From assembly GCF_047511655.1 (NCBI RefSeq), contig NC_133386.1, forward strand, positions 172,071,146 to 172,135,145: 64,000 nt of DNA. Reading direction: 5' to 3'. Of this stretch, positions 21,209 to 32,364 are shown piece by piece. Source of the stretch: Castor canadensis (lineage: Eukaryota > Chordata > Mammalia > Rodentia > Castoridae). Below the pieces are notes generated by a model. It was not told where the DNA came from. It saw nothing but the letters and a program-made list of their open reading frames with translations, and ran no database searches. The position numbers were made by a program, and so were the translations under genes. Numbering within the stretch: the first letter of the stretch is position 1; each line of letters opens with the position of its first letter.

Positions 21209-22659
21209 TCCACTACCATTCTGAGTGAAGCCAACTGAATGATTTCTGTGCACATGTCTCAAGTTGGGTCTTGTCTCCCAATGGGAATGCTCAGTGCCCT
21301 GCTTGTTTTCCTGGCTGGTCTAACCTTGCTAAATTTGTGGACCTCTGGAGCATAAGGAAGATCTGCTATCTTCTGCCCATCTTTTTTGGCTTTTGCTTGA
21401 AGTGAGAATCAGGTGGGCGGGCTGCTAGTCTCTTTTGTTTGGCTCCTGTGCAGGTGTCTATTGTTCAAACAGGAGGTTTCATCTTGTGCACACACCCAGG
21501 TCTTTCCTTGCTGGGAGCACTTTTTCAGAAAATCAAAATAAAGAGATTATGATCTACTAATGGCCTCCCTTTCAAATATCAAAGGCGCTATGAGTCAGGA
21601 AAAAAAAAAAAAAAGACCAGTGAAACTAGGTTTCCAAGGCCAAAGATCTTCAGTTTAGATGGCCCATACATATCCCATGACTTGTGTAGGCAAAAACCTG
21701 CCAATGACCAAGGACAGTAGCAGGCAGCTAGGGAAATTGCCTTGGATTTCTTTGAGGTTTATGAAGTAGAAGGTCACAGTGAAAATGAGGTGGGGTATGT
21801 TGAAACAGCAGGACATCTGGTAAGAATTTGCTCCATTTTGAGTTTTAGCAAGAACGTTAAATTATATAAACAGGAGCCATCTTACCCAAAATAACCATTG
21901 ACATCACATGCAGACTCCCATGTTTGACTCTCTAAGAAAAGCTTGTAATTTAAGCCCTACCATCTTCATCAATTGACCAGCCAAATAGATGTCCCTAGAG
22001 TTTTGGGTTTTTGTTTTTATTTTTCCCTTCAGGATTTTATAGCAGGTTCCCATTCACTAGGGGAAAAGGGTTCATTTTAGTAAAATATTTTCAAACTTTG
22101 CTTTCCAAGTGGTGGAGGAAGCATTAAAAAACAAAAACAAACCCATTCCCCCCAAAAAACAAAGCTTTACTTTAGATAAGTCTCTTAGCAAGATGTCTTA
22201 GAAGTTTCATTTCAAATGTGATGCCTTCCTTATTCTGATAAGCCAACTGTGGTTTTGACTTGTAAACTTTCTATCTTGCAAAGCTTCCTTCCACTTTGGG
22301 ACTTTTTGTTCACTTCCCTATTTTCTTTTTTAGTGTTTTGGCTCATAAATTAGTAGGGACTCTAATATGGTGATTGTTCATAGACATAAAAGGCCATCAC
22401 CCTTCTCCCAGCCCTTATTTTTTGGTGTTCATGTTGCCTTGCTTCTATGAGGTTATTCTATATGATTTTTAGACACAATTTGGGCTTTCTGGGGCATATG
22501 AATACCTTCGGGACTTTATAAAAATGAAAATGCTGATTGATTATGTAGGTTTGGAGTGAAGCCTGAGATTCTATGTTCCTTCAAGCTCCCAGGTGAAAGC
22601 TGTACTGCTAGTCTAAGGGTCACATTTTGAGTAGCAAGTTCCTAAATTAAACATAGAAA

Positions 22660-22880
22660 ATAATAACTATGTACAACTAGCATTACTGTGTACTTCTTTA
22701 AGCCTTTGTAAAAAGATGATGAAGTAGGTCCTGTTATGATGCCTATTTTACAAGTGAGAAACTTAGACTTGGAGAGGGTACCTTGACCCAGGAAATGTTG
22801 TTAGCAAGAGGCAGTGTTAGGGTTGGAACCCAGGGCTGTCCAGCTCTAGAGCACAGAGTCTTTTTAAACACTGCCCAACA
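22660..22880 (-). repeat. MIR SINE (antisense)
   Basis: It shows TTTTACAAGTGAGAAACTTA, then AGGCAGTGTTAGGGTTGGAA, then CCCAGGGCTG, the usual reverse MIR body. Confidence 0.75.
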
Positions 22881-23124
22881 CTGCTCTGAGAATCCTCAGG
22901 TTTCTTGACTTGAAATAACATTTCCAAGTCTTATCTTAATCACACTGAACTTGGAAGGGGACGCTATCTTTTGTCTAACACTTTCTAAATGTCTGTCACT
23001 TGAATGTATAAATAGCTTCTCAATGATGCAGGTGTTAGAGTGTGGCCCCATGTGGTGCTCTAGAAGGAACTCCTGCTTTTGCATTCCAGTTGTGGGCTGA
23101 AAGATCATGTTATTTTTCCCTTAG

Positions 23125-23196
23125 GACCCTCAAGTGGTAGTCAAGAAGGTGGGGAGAACACAACCTCCAATCCTATAAGGAAACCCCAAATTCCAG
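23125..23196 (+). CDS. CD44: CD44 constant exon 17 (juxtamembrane stem)
   Basis: A 72-base exon, the human length, from TTTTCCCTTAG to GTGAGTTTC. It encodes GPSSGSQEGGENTTSNPIRK and then PQIP; human has GHSHGSQEGGANTTSGPIRT. The NTT sequon is an N-glycosylation site. This is the last extracellular exon before the membrane and part of the shedding region. It is present in all isoforms. Its last G joins AA of exon 18 to give Glu. Confidence 0.97.
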
Positions 23197-25249
23197 GTGA
23201 GTTTCAAACTGTGAAGCAAAACAACATGTTTAAAGCAAGTTTTTCAGAATGTCCCAAAAGGAGTAAGAGTCTAAATCAAAATACATTCTCCTAAATGCCC
23301 ATCCTTGAACCTGATGCCTTCTGTTTGCAATTTAAGGATGAATAACAGTACTATATTTATTTTGGTAGAAAGGATAGAACACTTTTTTTCCTGGGTCCAC
23401 TGGGCCCAACAGGTGGGCTGAACTCACATTCAGGCCTGTCACTGGCCTGCCTCAAAGACCTGCCTTGTTAGTTACTAAAGCTTCTCTCCCAAATGATCAA
23501 TCCCAGAGGACTCCATGTCCCACGCAGTCTTCCTATCCCAACCTCTTTACTTCTGGGCTGAGAGGTGAAGCTTGTAATTTTCTTTTCACATTATAAACAG
23601 GGAAGCGATACAAAGGCCATTTGTGTTAGGTGAAGTGAAAACATTCTTCTGGTCCCCAAACTACTTTTTCTTGAGGAATAGTCTACTGATCCAGCCAGAA
23701 GAAACCTTCCAGCAAACATTATATGTGCAGTAATACCTGGCTGGGATGTCTGGCCCTCCTGAGCAACAAGATTTAAGGCATCTGATGCAAATTCTTCATT
23801 TGACTTGGGGTCAAAAACTGAGCATTATACAAAGGAAGGGTGGTAAACTACCCTTTTACCTCTTCCCTCTTAGAAGTTGCCAATCCAAGTCTCCCTTGGG
23901 GAAAAAGAATAGAATGTGTGCCTTGCCCCTTTGCCTCTGCTTGCTCCAGCACACTGAAAGGCAGAGTGGGGTGGGGTGGGGACTTCCAGGGAGCAGGTAG
24001 ATGAGGAGAGGGACAAACTGAGCTGGAATCTTGCAGGAGGATTCTTCCAGCTCTAGTGAAGGGAATGCTGGACATTTCAGGGCTGGAGACCAGGGCCAGA
24101 ATTGGGGCAGAGGAAGAACAGAAATGCTACCATCTGTTAGCCTCCCACTTCCTTGAAGTAAGCCAAAGGTGGTACCCAGCAGAAAGTAGGAAGAATCCAA
24201 AACTTCCAAAGAGAAGTGAGCAATGAATGACTTTCACCTTTCTTCTTTCTCAAGCTTTGGTTCATTACGTACTTGTACAACTGAGTCGATTCAACTTGCC
24301 AAGTCATAGTTTTAATACTGTTAAAGACTCACATGAATAATATGTCATTAGTCTACATGATACATAACTATTGAAGAGATTTTAGAAAATACAACCAAAT
24401 TGATAAAAATATAAATAACAAATTATCTCACCATCCAGAAGCACCATTTTAATATATGTTCTTTCTGTCATTTTCTTATGTAATTTATGTACAAAAATGG
24501 GATTATGATATACATGCTGTGTGTGGTCAACAGTCCTTGCTGGTTGACTACAGCTTTCCATGTCATTAAATACTTTCTCCTGTGTGATGTACATAAAACT
24601 ATAGATATCACCTAATTTATTTAACCAATTCCTTACCATTGACTATTAGGTTGTCTCCAACTTTTATTATTTTATGTAATATGGTAATGAGCATCTTTAC
24701 AGCTAATTTTGAGGCTCTGTAAATTGTAAGAAATATAACCACTGCATTAAAGCCTATTTTGAAGGCTATATCAAGAGGTCAAATGACCTTCAATAAGTCT
24801 CCATAAATTCATCCCCCTTCCACTCTCCAGAGTCCTTTGCTCCACCCATTAGAATTTCACCTCCATTTTGGTTTCTTAATAAAGTATAAGGCAGATGCTC
24901 TTTTATAGGAAAAGAATGTTGCTTACAAGAGAAGCATAAATTTCCTTTAATCTGTTTAATAATATTGCACTGAAGGAATCTACAAGTTTCAGCAAGTCAT
25001 TCTACATGTGGAACCTGAAAATCCTGCCTGATGATACTAGCTTAATACAAGAGACCTGTTGAACAAGCACCTACAGAAAAATCAACTCTTTCAGAATGAT
25101 CTATATATTGGCTGATCATTTGGTCAGACCTATCTCAGCGCTGAAGAATGTTCTTGTTTGGATCCAGTCAATTTTTAAATTGCACTTTTGGTTTTACAAA
25201 GGACATTTCTGAAGCTCACACATTGTCTTTTTTGGTTTACTCACACCAG
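23197..25249 (+). other. CD44: CD44 intron 17-18
   Basis: 2.1 kb intron. Overlapping open frames at 23746-24209 on both strands lie in G/C-richer DNA but have no recognisable domain. An old LINE-like tail is seen near 24560-24720. Confidence 0.8.
24560..24720. repeat. Probable old L1-like 3' region fragment
   Basis: The wording AACCAATTCCTTACCATTGA, then TAGGTTGTCTCCAACTTTTA and GAGCATCTTTACAGCTAAT resembles the common mammalian L1M-type 3' segment. Family assignment is from memory. Confidence 0.45.
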
Positions 25250-25328
25250 AATGGCTTATTATCCTGGCATCCCTCCTGGCCTTGGCTTTGATTCTTGCAG
25301 TTTGTGTTGCTGTCAACAGTCGGAGAAG
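25250..25328 (+). CDS. CD44: CD44 exon 18 (transmembrane)
   Basis: A 79-base exon, the human length, from ACTCACACCAG to GTAAGGG. It encodes E, then the single transmembrane helix [20 protein letters not shown], then VNSRR and two bases of the next Arg codon. The Cys in the helix corresponds to the palmitoylated Cys286 of human CD44, needed for lipid-raft partitioning. Gamma-secretase cleaves within this helix after shedding. This exon changes the intron phase from 1 to 2, so downstream tail exons must start in phase 2. Confidence 0.98.
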
Positions 25329-25404
25329 GTAAGGGAGTGCCCCTTGGGGCCTTCAACTTTGAAGGGCATCGCGTAAACTTAGGCCTGCTATTCTTGGTGC
25401 TCAG

Positions 25405-25500
25405 AGTGTTAGAAATGCAGTCTCAGACCTAACCCTGGACTCTCTGTATCAGTCTGCACTTTAACAAGAGCCCAGGGTTTCATCTGTGTGGTGTAGTTTA
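25405..25500. repeat. MER5-type DNA transposon fragment
   Basis: It shows GTTAGAAATGCAGTCTCAGA, then CTGCACTTTAACAAGAGCCC, resembling the central part of MER5 elements. Confidence 0.55.
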
Positions 25501-28500
25501 CAAAACCCTTTTCTGTCCCGTTCTTTAGAAACAGGTGATTATTTAGACCTCTACCACAGCTAAAAAAAAAACCCATTTGCTTAATATATATTTATTTTAC
25601 CATTTAAGCTAAGGCATTTATGAAAAACAAGAACATAAAAAATATCATCATGCCCCTAGCTTGGCTAGATCACAAATGTATTCTGGATATGTTGCTTTAG
25701 TCTACCAAGGAAAGCATTTTCAGAAGAAAATAGTTTTTTAGAACCCTACTTTTAAGTAGTAGTTAAACATTATGGTTCTTAATTTCTTCAGTTAAACCCC
25801 TGTGAGACTCTATCTGTTAAAATTTATGAATATGGTATCTAGAAGGCATATAAATACATACTCATTCATTGATTCATTAAGCAAATATGCATTAAGTGCT
25901 TTCATGACTCACAAAATGTTGTATAAAGGGGATTGGTCATCCCTTTTAGCCTGAGGCCCATGGAACCTTCCAGAACCACTACCCAAAGCAGGCATTGGTT
26001 TTGTCTGTTTTTTGTAATTACATTATTTTCTGTTTGCTGGAAGCTGCAATTGAAAGGATTCATGTTATAGCCTAAGAAAACTCCTTAACAGTGTGGTCTG
26101 TAGAATGATGATAAACTTTCTGTAGGAAAGTGAATAAAGACAGTCAGCTCCTTAGGACTAGCAACTGTTTCCATATCCTGAAAGGCCCTTCTCTCTCCCT
26201 ACTTCAACCAAGGCTTAGTGTTTTGAAAGTTATTTGTGCCATGCATATGCCTGGTTGAGCCATGAGTAGGCTCCAGAAATAATGCTACCTAAAGTAAACA
26301 GAAGACAAAGAATTATTCTAACAATGGAAGAAATGAACTTTGACAATGGTATTCCAAAAGTATATCTAAATTTCCTACCCCAGACACTAGGAAATTCATC
26401 ATTTTTCCCTGAATATATCCATAGGATCATTAAAAGTTTTGCAAATGTCCTTTGAGACTGTTTCTTAAAAGGTCAGAGTCTTATTTCCAAGTGAGGCTAC
26501 CTGTAGTGTAGGCCAGAAAATGCCCCTCAGTTTGGGAGAAGACTTTGCTGCTGGCTTTTGGAAAGCAACAACTAATTCTGTTGCTGAGCACAGTCTTTGC
26601 AGTCTCTCTAATTATCTGAAAAAAAAAATCAAACAAAGCTGTTTCTACTCTGGTCCAAATTAATAGAAGTGCTATATTAAATTCAAATAGCTGTGTTACT
26701 ATCTATACCTACGAGTGCATAATGAAAGCTGATCACATAAGAAACAAAAACGAGGGGAAAAAAAGTCTGAAAGACCTCTTATGGATTCTTTTGGCTAAAT
26801 GGAAAAAGACTTTTTTTAAGTTGAATTTAAGTAATGTGACTTGAGGAAGTCTTACAAAGAGTCTTTATACTTCCCTTCAGCTTCCTTGTTTTCCTTTGGA
26901 TTATTTTTCCTCAATTAAATATGAATTTCCTATTGTTTGAAATCAGTACTTCATTCCAGGCCCTGGAATGTATCAGTTCTGCTCATATGGACACTTCATA
27001 GGCTTCACATATGTTACCATGGAAACACTGGCCTGATGTTGTTGATGTGGGGAGCCTTCTGACAAGCATCTCAGCTGTCCCCAAGAGCAGCTGGAGTCTG
27101 TACATTGTGGCTGCTTAACTCCCATGTCACTCCCTGTCTTGTCAGCAGCAGAGAAGGGACCTCATGGCCTCCCTCCTTCTCCTCCCAAGATCAGCAGTCA
27201 CCCTAGCAACAGGCAAACAGGGACAGGCAGTATCCAGCACAGGGAGTATCTCACTGGGAAAGTAGCTGCTTGGATGCCATAAATTACTGTGTCCTGATTT
27301 GATAATTGAAAGCAGATTTGCCACGCAGCTAAAGGGTGGTTAAGAATTATGCAGTCCCCTAATGTGTACTATGTTCCTAATTCTGACAGCCCATTTCTAA
27401 ACCTTTTATAAGGCGGGGGCCTTTTTACTTTGAGCCTTACATTTAAGAAAGATTCAGAATCCCATTTTCATCAAAGAAAGTTTGGTTAGAAATGGGACCT
27501 CCAAAACGGTATCCATTTATACAGCAAACATCTTTTGCATCGCTCCCTTGACTATTAGCATTAGCACTGATAGGGAAGAAGAGAAAAAATGCGAAGAGCA
27601 TGTCCCTTCCCTAAAAGAATCTTGAGGATTAGTGGCAGTCTAGGCCTGCTAAATTCCTTCCAGCCAGCCACTGTTTATTGAGCACGTCCTCAGTACCCAC
27701 ATTGCTCTAGAAATTATGGTGAAAAGAACAAAAGTGGAAAAGTGTCAGTCACTGATGTTGATGTGCAGGATTGACCCAGGGCTTCCTTGACAAAGTGCAC
27801 TGCAAGTCACAGCAACTTAAAAATGCTCATGGGGTAGGGAGTGGTTCCATGATTTCTTCAGCTTTTCCTACTTCTGCCACACCCATGACAGCTTTCCTTG
27901 GTGCTCTTCATGAAGCCAAACTCCTTGAATTATAGCTGCTCCATGCCAACTGTACTTAATTCACTCTCTTTAAGAGAAAATTGTCTTAGGAGTCAATTGG
28001 ATTGGTAGATACTGGAGGAGGCCCAAGAGAAGCAGCCTTTAGATGCCTTCCCCTTGAATTTATCTGATGTGTCTTTTTTCTGTGAGAAAAAGACACAGGG
28101 ACCTTTTCAAAGAAGTCTTCAGAGCACAGAAAAGATTAAAGGATGGTTCTGTGCTGACTGTGCAGAACAGGCCTCCCCAGCCCTACCTTTGATGGGAATC
28201 CTCCTACTTCCTGTAAACACAGAGGAAGGTCATGCACCCTCTGCTTGGTAGGTCCCCTCTATAAATCTCCATGACTTAGTGATGTCTTTCTTCTCTTATG
28301 TGACAGTCCAGCTCACTGTAATCTGTGCTCACTTGACCTGGTTCTACCCTCTACAATAGCTCCATCCATTATACTTCCTTTCTCGAAGGCCATGTTCCAT
28401 ACCCATACTGTCCATTTTGGAGTTGTTAACCACTTGAGGTTCCAGAGCACTCAAAGTGTGGTTCATTCCACTAAAGAAGTGATTTTTTAATTCTACTGAT

Positions 28501-29664
28501 ATTAGTTTAAATTTAAGTAGCCACATGTTGGCTATTTAATTTAGCTACTATGTTGGATGGCACAACTCTAAAACACTGCAAAATGAATCCCTAAATATCT
28601 TTAAGGATTTTGAGGTAGAAGAGACAGGAAATAGGTTAAGTTTCTTGCCTATGACTTTTAAAATAAATCCCACCATCCTATGAAACTGTGTTATCTGGAT
28701 TCCAACCCCATATGACCTGTCCACCCTCTCCTGTAGAGGCCCTGGTCTAGTTCTTTCCACACTGTGTGCTCAGTGTGGTTTACATCAGGCTCATCTGATG
28801 CCTGAGGTTAAGGGAAGAGGAAAAAAGGTAGGGCATGGATCAGTGAGGATCTCTGGTCTCTGGATCAGAAAATCTAAGTAGTGATTCTAGTGGTGCCATA
28901 ACTAGAAGTGTGATTTTGGACCCTGCCCTTCACTGCTTGGGCTTAGTGTGTAGCTTACAAAATGAAGGAGTTGAGCTGGATGATGTCAGAAGCCCCATTA
29001 ATTCTAATATTTGTTCATTCCTATAGCTAAGAAAAATGAAAAAAATGGAAACTTTTCTTTTAAAAGTACTTAATGCCTACAGCACTCAATATTAGACTGA
29101 GTTATTTATGAGCATCATCCTACCCACCTGAAAGAAGTCAGGCAGACAACAGAGACATAAATCCAATGGGAAATGAGGCACCCTAAAGGTCAACCACAAT
29201 ACTCCTCATTCTACAGGTCCAGCATTACCCACTTTCAAAATAAGCTTCATTTAGAGTACAGCATCCGTCCCCACCCCTCGTACATGCACTGACATATGCT
29301 TCTGCTTACAAAGCATTTTCACACAATCTTGCATTCCACCTCTCAACCACCCAGTGGGTAGGCAAATAGGAATTACTTTAATTGGGCAATTCTCCTCCAA
29401 AAAATACAGGTAAACCTGAGAATTTGAAATAATATAAGCAGCTTTCTACCTTTGGCCTTTTCAGTCCTTTTCTGGTACATAGAACAAGGTAGGTGGAGAC
29501 AGACAGAAGAAACCAGTAAAGTCAAGGTCCTATGATTCTCATTTTGTTAGCAGTTGCAGCCAGCAAGTACTCCAATGCTTATTGCATTCTAGATACTATT
29601 CTAAGTCCATATCCAAGGACTTAGTTCCCCTAACCCACATTATTCATGAAAGCAACAAAGAATA

Positions 29665-29875
29665 TCAATAACAGATTCATTTATTGAGTTCCAACCTCTG
29701 TTTCAAGGGCTTTTCAGTATCTCATGAGACTGGTATTCTTAATAACCTGGTTTTGCAAGTACAAAAACAGAGGCTTAGAGAAGTTAAGTGAATTGCCCTA
29801 GGTCACGCAGCCTTAAGGTCTCAGAGACAAACCTTCCAAGGCCCTGCTCTTGACCATGCACCCTGCTGTCAATGT
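29665..29875 (-). repeat. MIR SINE (antisense)
   Basis: Clear reverse MIR wording: AGAGGCTTAGAGAAGTTAAG, then TGAATTGCCCTAGGTCACGC, then CCTGCTCTTGACCATGCACC. Confidence 0.85.
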
Positions 29876-30169
29876 GGACTTCTCCTGTGTTCCTAGCCCT
29901 CAAAATTTGCTCCACAATTAAGGCATCTTCCTCCCACCTTTCCCCAAACCTATGCCAGAGGATACAGGATCTACCTCCTGTTGAGGCAGTGTAATTTCTA
30001 TTTCTCTGAAGAAGAGATTAAAGTTTATGGATTTGGCAGTCCTACATGAAATGGCCCATGATCACAAATAATAGAGGCTTTATCTTCATGACTTCAAATA
30101 TCCAGTGACACAGAGAACAATTCCGACTTCATACTGTTTCCAGACCTTCAGATGGTGGGCAGCAGTAAT

Positions 30170-30350
30170 AGACAGGCAGAGCCTGAGATTTTGAATATTG
30201 ACTGTTATTCTTACACTTACTTCAAGCAAGCTATTAAATTTCTCTGGGCCTCGGTTTCCACTGCTGTAAAATGTCTAATTGTAAGGATTATAGGAAACTA
30301 TGCACAAAGTGTGTGGAATTCAAGAAGTGTTTAATAAATGCTGGTCCATT
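30170..30350 (+). repeat. MIR SINE (sense)
   Basis: It shows TCTGGGCCTCGGTTTCCACT, then TGTAAAATG, then AAGTGTTTAATAAATGCTGG at its end. Confidence 0.8.
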
Positions 30351-30722
30351 TCCCTCTTTTGCTCATTTGTAGTTGTGAAGTTGTGTGACTTTGCTTCCAT
30401 TAAGCATAATGTAACTGCTGTATATGCAGCAGAGATCATGTCGTAGGAAACAAGAAGCATTGCATCAGGCTGAGAGGGGTGATGCAATACTATCACAATA
30501 TTCAAGGACAAGATCAAAGTCCTGCTTTTCCATGAAAGACCTTCTGCATTTGAATCTTAAGCAATGTTACTGGAAAACCTTAAAGTAGCAGTGAATAGCA
30601 GGTCTTATGTTGTTAAACCTTCTATATCCAGAGCCAAATGAAAGTTAACCAATGTTGGGGAAAGATCAATATGGCCTTATACTTGTAGAACAATGTTGTT
30701 TTATTCTTTTCTGTACCTGCAG

Positions 30723-30824
30723 TGATAATGCTGACAAAGCCAACACAGTGTTGACTGGGAGAGGAAGTAGTGTGGACTTTCTTGAATACACAGATCAGAA
30801 TGATTTACAGTCATCATGTTGATG
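30723..30824 (+). CDS. CD44: Candidate CD44 alternative short-tail exon (possible exon 19)
   Basis: A very strong acceptor lies at 30697-30722: TTGTTTTATTCTTTTCTG followed by TACCTGCAG. Spliced to exon 18 in phase 2, the reading becomes NSRR, then S-D-N-A-D-K-A-N-T-V-L-T-G-R-G-S-S-V-D-F, then LEYTDQNDLQSSC and a TGA stop at 30822-30824. A rare CD44 form with a truncated tail from an alternative terminal exon 19 is known in human, and the position between exons 18 and 20 fits. This tail would lack the ERM, ankyrin and PDZ-type motifs. I cannot verify homology to the known exon 19 or expression, and no good poly(A) signal is obvious just downstream. Confidence 0.45.
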
Positions 30825-30894
30825 GTTTATCTCAGCATGCAGGAACTGCTCAAGTGCTTTTAAGAGGCAAACATTTCCACTGGGCACTGTTAGG

Positions 30895-31060
30895 GAAAAG
30901 AGATTTAGAGCTTGGGAGTCCACACAGACCAGGGTTTAGATTCTGACTCTTTTATTGCTTGTTGAGTAACTTGGGAAAGTTATTGAGTTTTCAGGAACAC
31001 CCCTCCCCCCAAAAAATCAAGGTCTCTTCACCTGTAAGGCAGGGATAACAATAGCATTGG
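30895..31060 (+). repeat. MIR SINE (sense, degraded)
   Basis: It shows GAGCTTGGGAGTCCACACAG, then GTTTAGATTCTGACTC, then GGTCTCTTCACCTGTAAGGC and AGGGATAACAATAGC. Confidence 0.65.
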
Positions 31061-31077
31061 ATTCCCACAGTTGTGCT

Positions 31078-31268
31078 CCCTGATTCTCAAACTTGACTGC
31101 ATCAGAAGCCTGCTAAGGGCTTGTTAAACCTCAGATCCTGTGCCCCACCTCTAGAGTTTCTGATTCAGTAGGTCTGGGATGAGGCTGAGAATCTGCATTT
31201 CTAACAAGTTCCTAGATGGTGCTTTTGCTGCTGGTCCTGGGACTTCACTTTGAGAAGTGCTGGTGGTT
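31078..31268. repeat. MER5-type hAT DNA transposon remnant
   Basis: A well-preserved copy. It runs from GATTCTCAAACTTGACTGCA through GAGTTTCTGATTCAGTAGGT and GAATCTGCATTTCTAACAAG to CACTTTGAGAAGTGCTGG. Confidence 0.85.
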
Positions 31269-31439
31269 AAGAGTCAGTAGGATTTGAAAGTAGAGAAGGT
31301 ACCCAACTTAAAATGCTTGGCACATTTTAAGAACCTCATAAATCATAGTGATTATCACATTGACAACACAGTGATGATCCTGATGATGATGATTGAGTCA
31401 CTGTATCCTTTCTCATATGATGTGTTTAAAAACTACTAG

Positions 31440-31644
31440 GTGTGGGCAGAAGAAAAAGCTGGTGATCAACAATGGCAATGGGACGGTGGAGGACAGAAAG
31501 CCAAGTGGACTCAACGGAGAGGCCAGCAAGTCTCAGGAAATGGTGCATTTGGTGAACAAGGAGTCATCAGAGACCCCAGACCAGTTTATGACAGCCGATG
31601 AGACACGGAACCTGCAGAATGTGGACATGAAGATTGGGGTGTAA
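31440..31644 (+). CDS. CD44: CD44 exon 20, long cytoplasmic tail and stop
   Basis: The exon starts after AACTACTAG. Its first G completes Arg, and 67 further codons end in TAA at 31642-31644. It encodes [40 protein letters not shown], then [20 protein letters not shown] and VDMKIGV. Features known in this family and visible here are the juxtamembrane RRRC-x2-KKK basic cluster that binds ezrin/radixin/moesin, the second palmitoylation Cys, and the ankyrin-binding [12 protein letters not shown] stretch. Also present are the SKSQE serines phosphorylated by CaMKII/PKC-linked pathways, the HLV basolateral signal and the C-terminal KIGV PDZ-type end. Only two residues differ from human by my alignment. 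Confidence 0.99.
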
Positions 31645-31788
31645 CATCTATGCCATCCTCTTGGAAAGAAAACACAGTTGGAGACACAACCATTACAGGG
31701 AACTGGGACACTTCACATGCAATGTGCTACTGATTGTTTTATTGGGGATCTCTTTTTTTTAGCATAAAATTTTCTACTCCTTTTGGGT

Positions 31789-31815
31789 TTTGTGTGTGTG
31801 TGTGTGTGTGTGTGT
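31789..31815 (+). repeat. (TG)n microsatellite in CD44 3' UTR
   Basis: About 13 uninterrupted TG units some 145 bases after the stop codon. Confidence 0.95.
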
Positions 31816-32358
31816 TTTGTTTTTTAAAGGCAGGTCCAATTTACTATAAACAGCCTTGCTTTCTGAACTGAGGGCCCAAAGAATAATCCACAAGAATTTA
31901 ACTGTTCCAGTTCCCACCCAGAGGCCTTGCATCTCCTGGGTTACACTATGGATGACTTCTAACAAATGCCATAAATACATGTTTCTGATCCCCAACCTGC
32001 TCCACATCCTACCTCCCAGGTAACAGCCACCAGCTTAGAACATTCCCCAAAGCTATGAGGGATTGGTTTCTGGGAGGAAATTTCAATGGGTACATATTGC
32101 CTCCCCAGCAGTCCAATCCCTGGGCATTGCTTTCCAGTGGGGTGGGGGATCAGAGTTGGTTACACGCCCCCTTTCAAAGATCCCCCCTGGAACTTTTCAA
32201 ATGCTTCTAGGAGACACCCAAAGGGTGAAGCTATTTATCTGTAGTAAGCTATTTATCTGTGTTTTTTGAAATATTAAGCCCTGGAGGTCCTTTGAGAAAT
32301 ATGATTTTTTTTTTTAGGTTACTGTGTCAGAGGCATAAAAGGATGTATCCCGATTCAA

Positions 32359-32364
32359 AATAAA
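32359..32364 (+). terminator. CD44: Proximal poly(A) signal of CD44
   Basis: A canonical AATAAA lies 715 bases after the stop codon and is followed by the T/G-rich segment TTCCATTGTAACCCTTTGTG. It would give a short 3' UTR form. Confidence 0.6.

Larger units (their letters stand above)
19612..23124 (+). other. CD44: CD44 intron 16-17
   Basis: 3.5 kb intron dense in ancient repeats: MER5-like copies at about 19690-19895 and 21049-21208, and MIR copies at about 19968-20175, 20290-20460 and 22660-22880. No exons were recognised. Confidence 0.85.
25329..31439 (+). other. CD44: CD44 intron 18-20
   Basis: 6.1 kb intron containing several old repeats: a MER5-like piece at 25405-25500, MIRs at about 29665-29875, 30170-30350 and 30895-31060, and a MER5-like copy at 31078-31268. 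It also holds the candidate alternative tail exon at 30723. Confidence 0.8.

Noticed and set aside
23746..24209. Overlapping frames on both strands in the exon 17-18 intron
   Set aside because: Low-complexity Pro/Ser-rich readings from G/C-richer intron; no domain or splice support.
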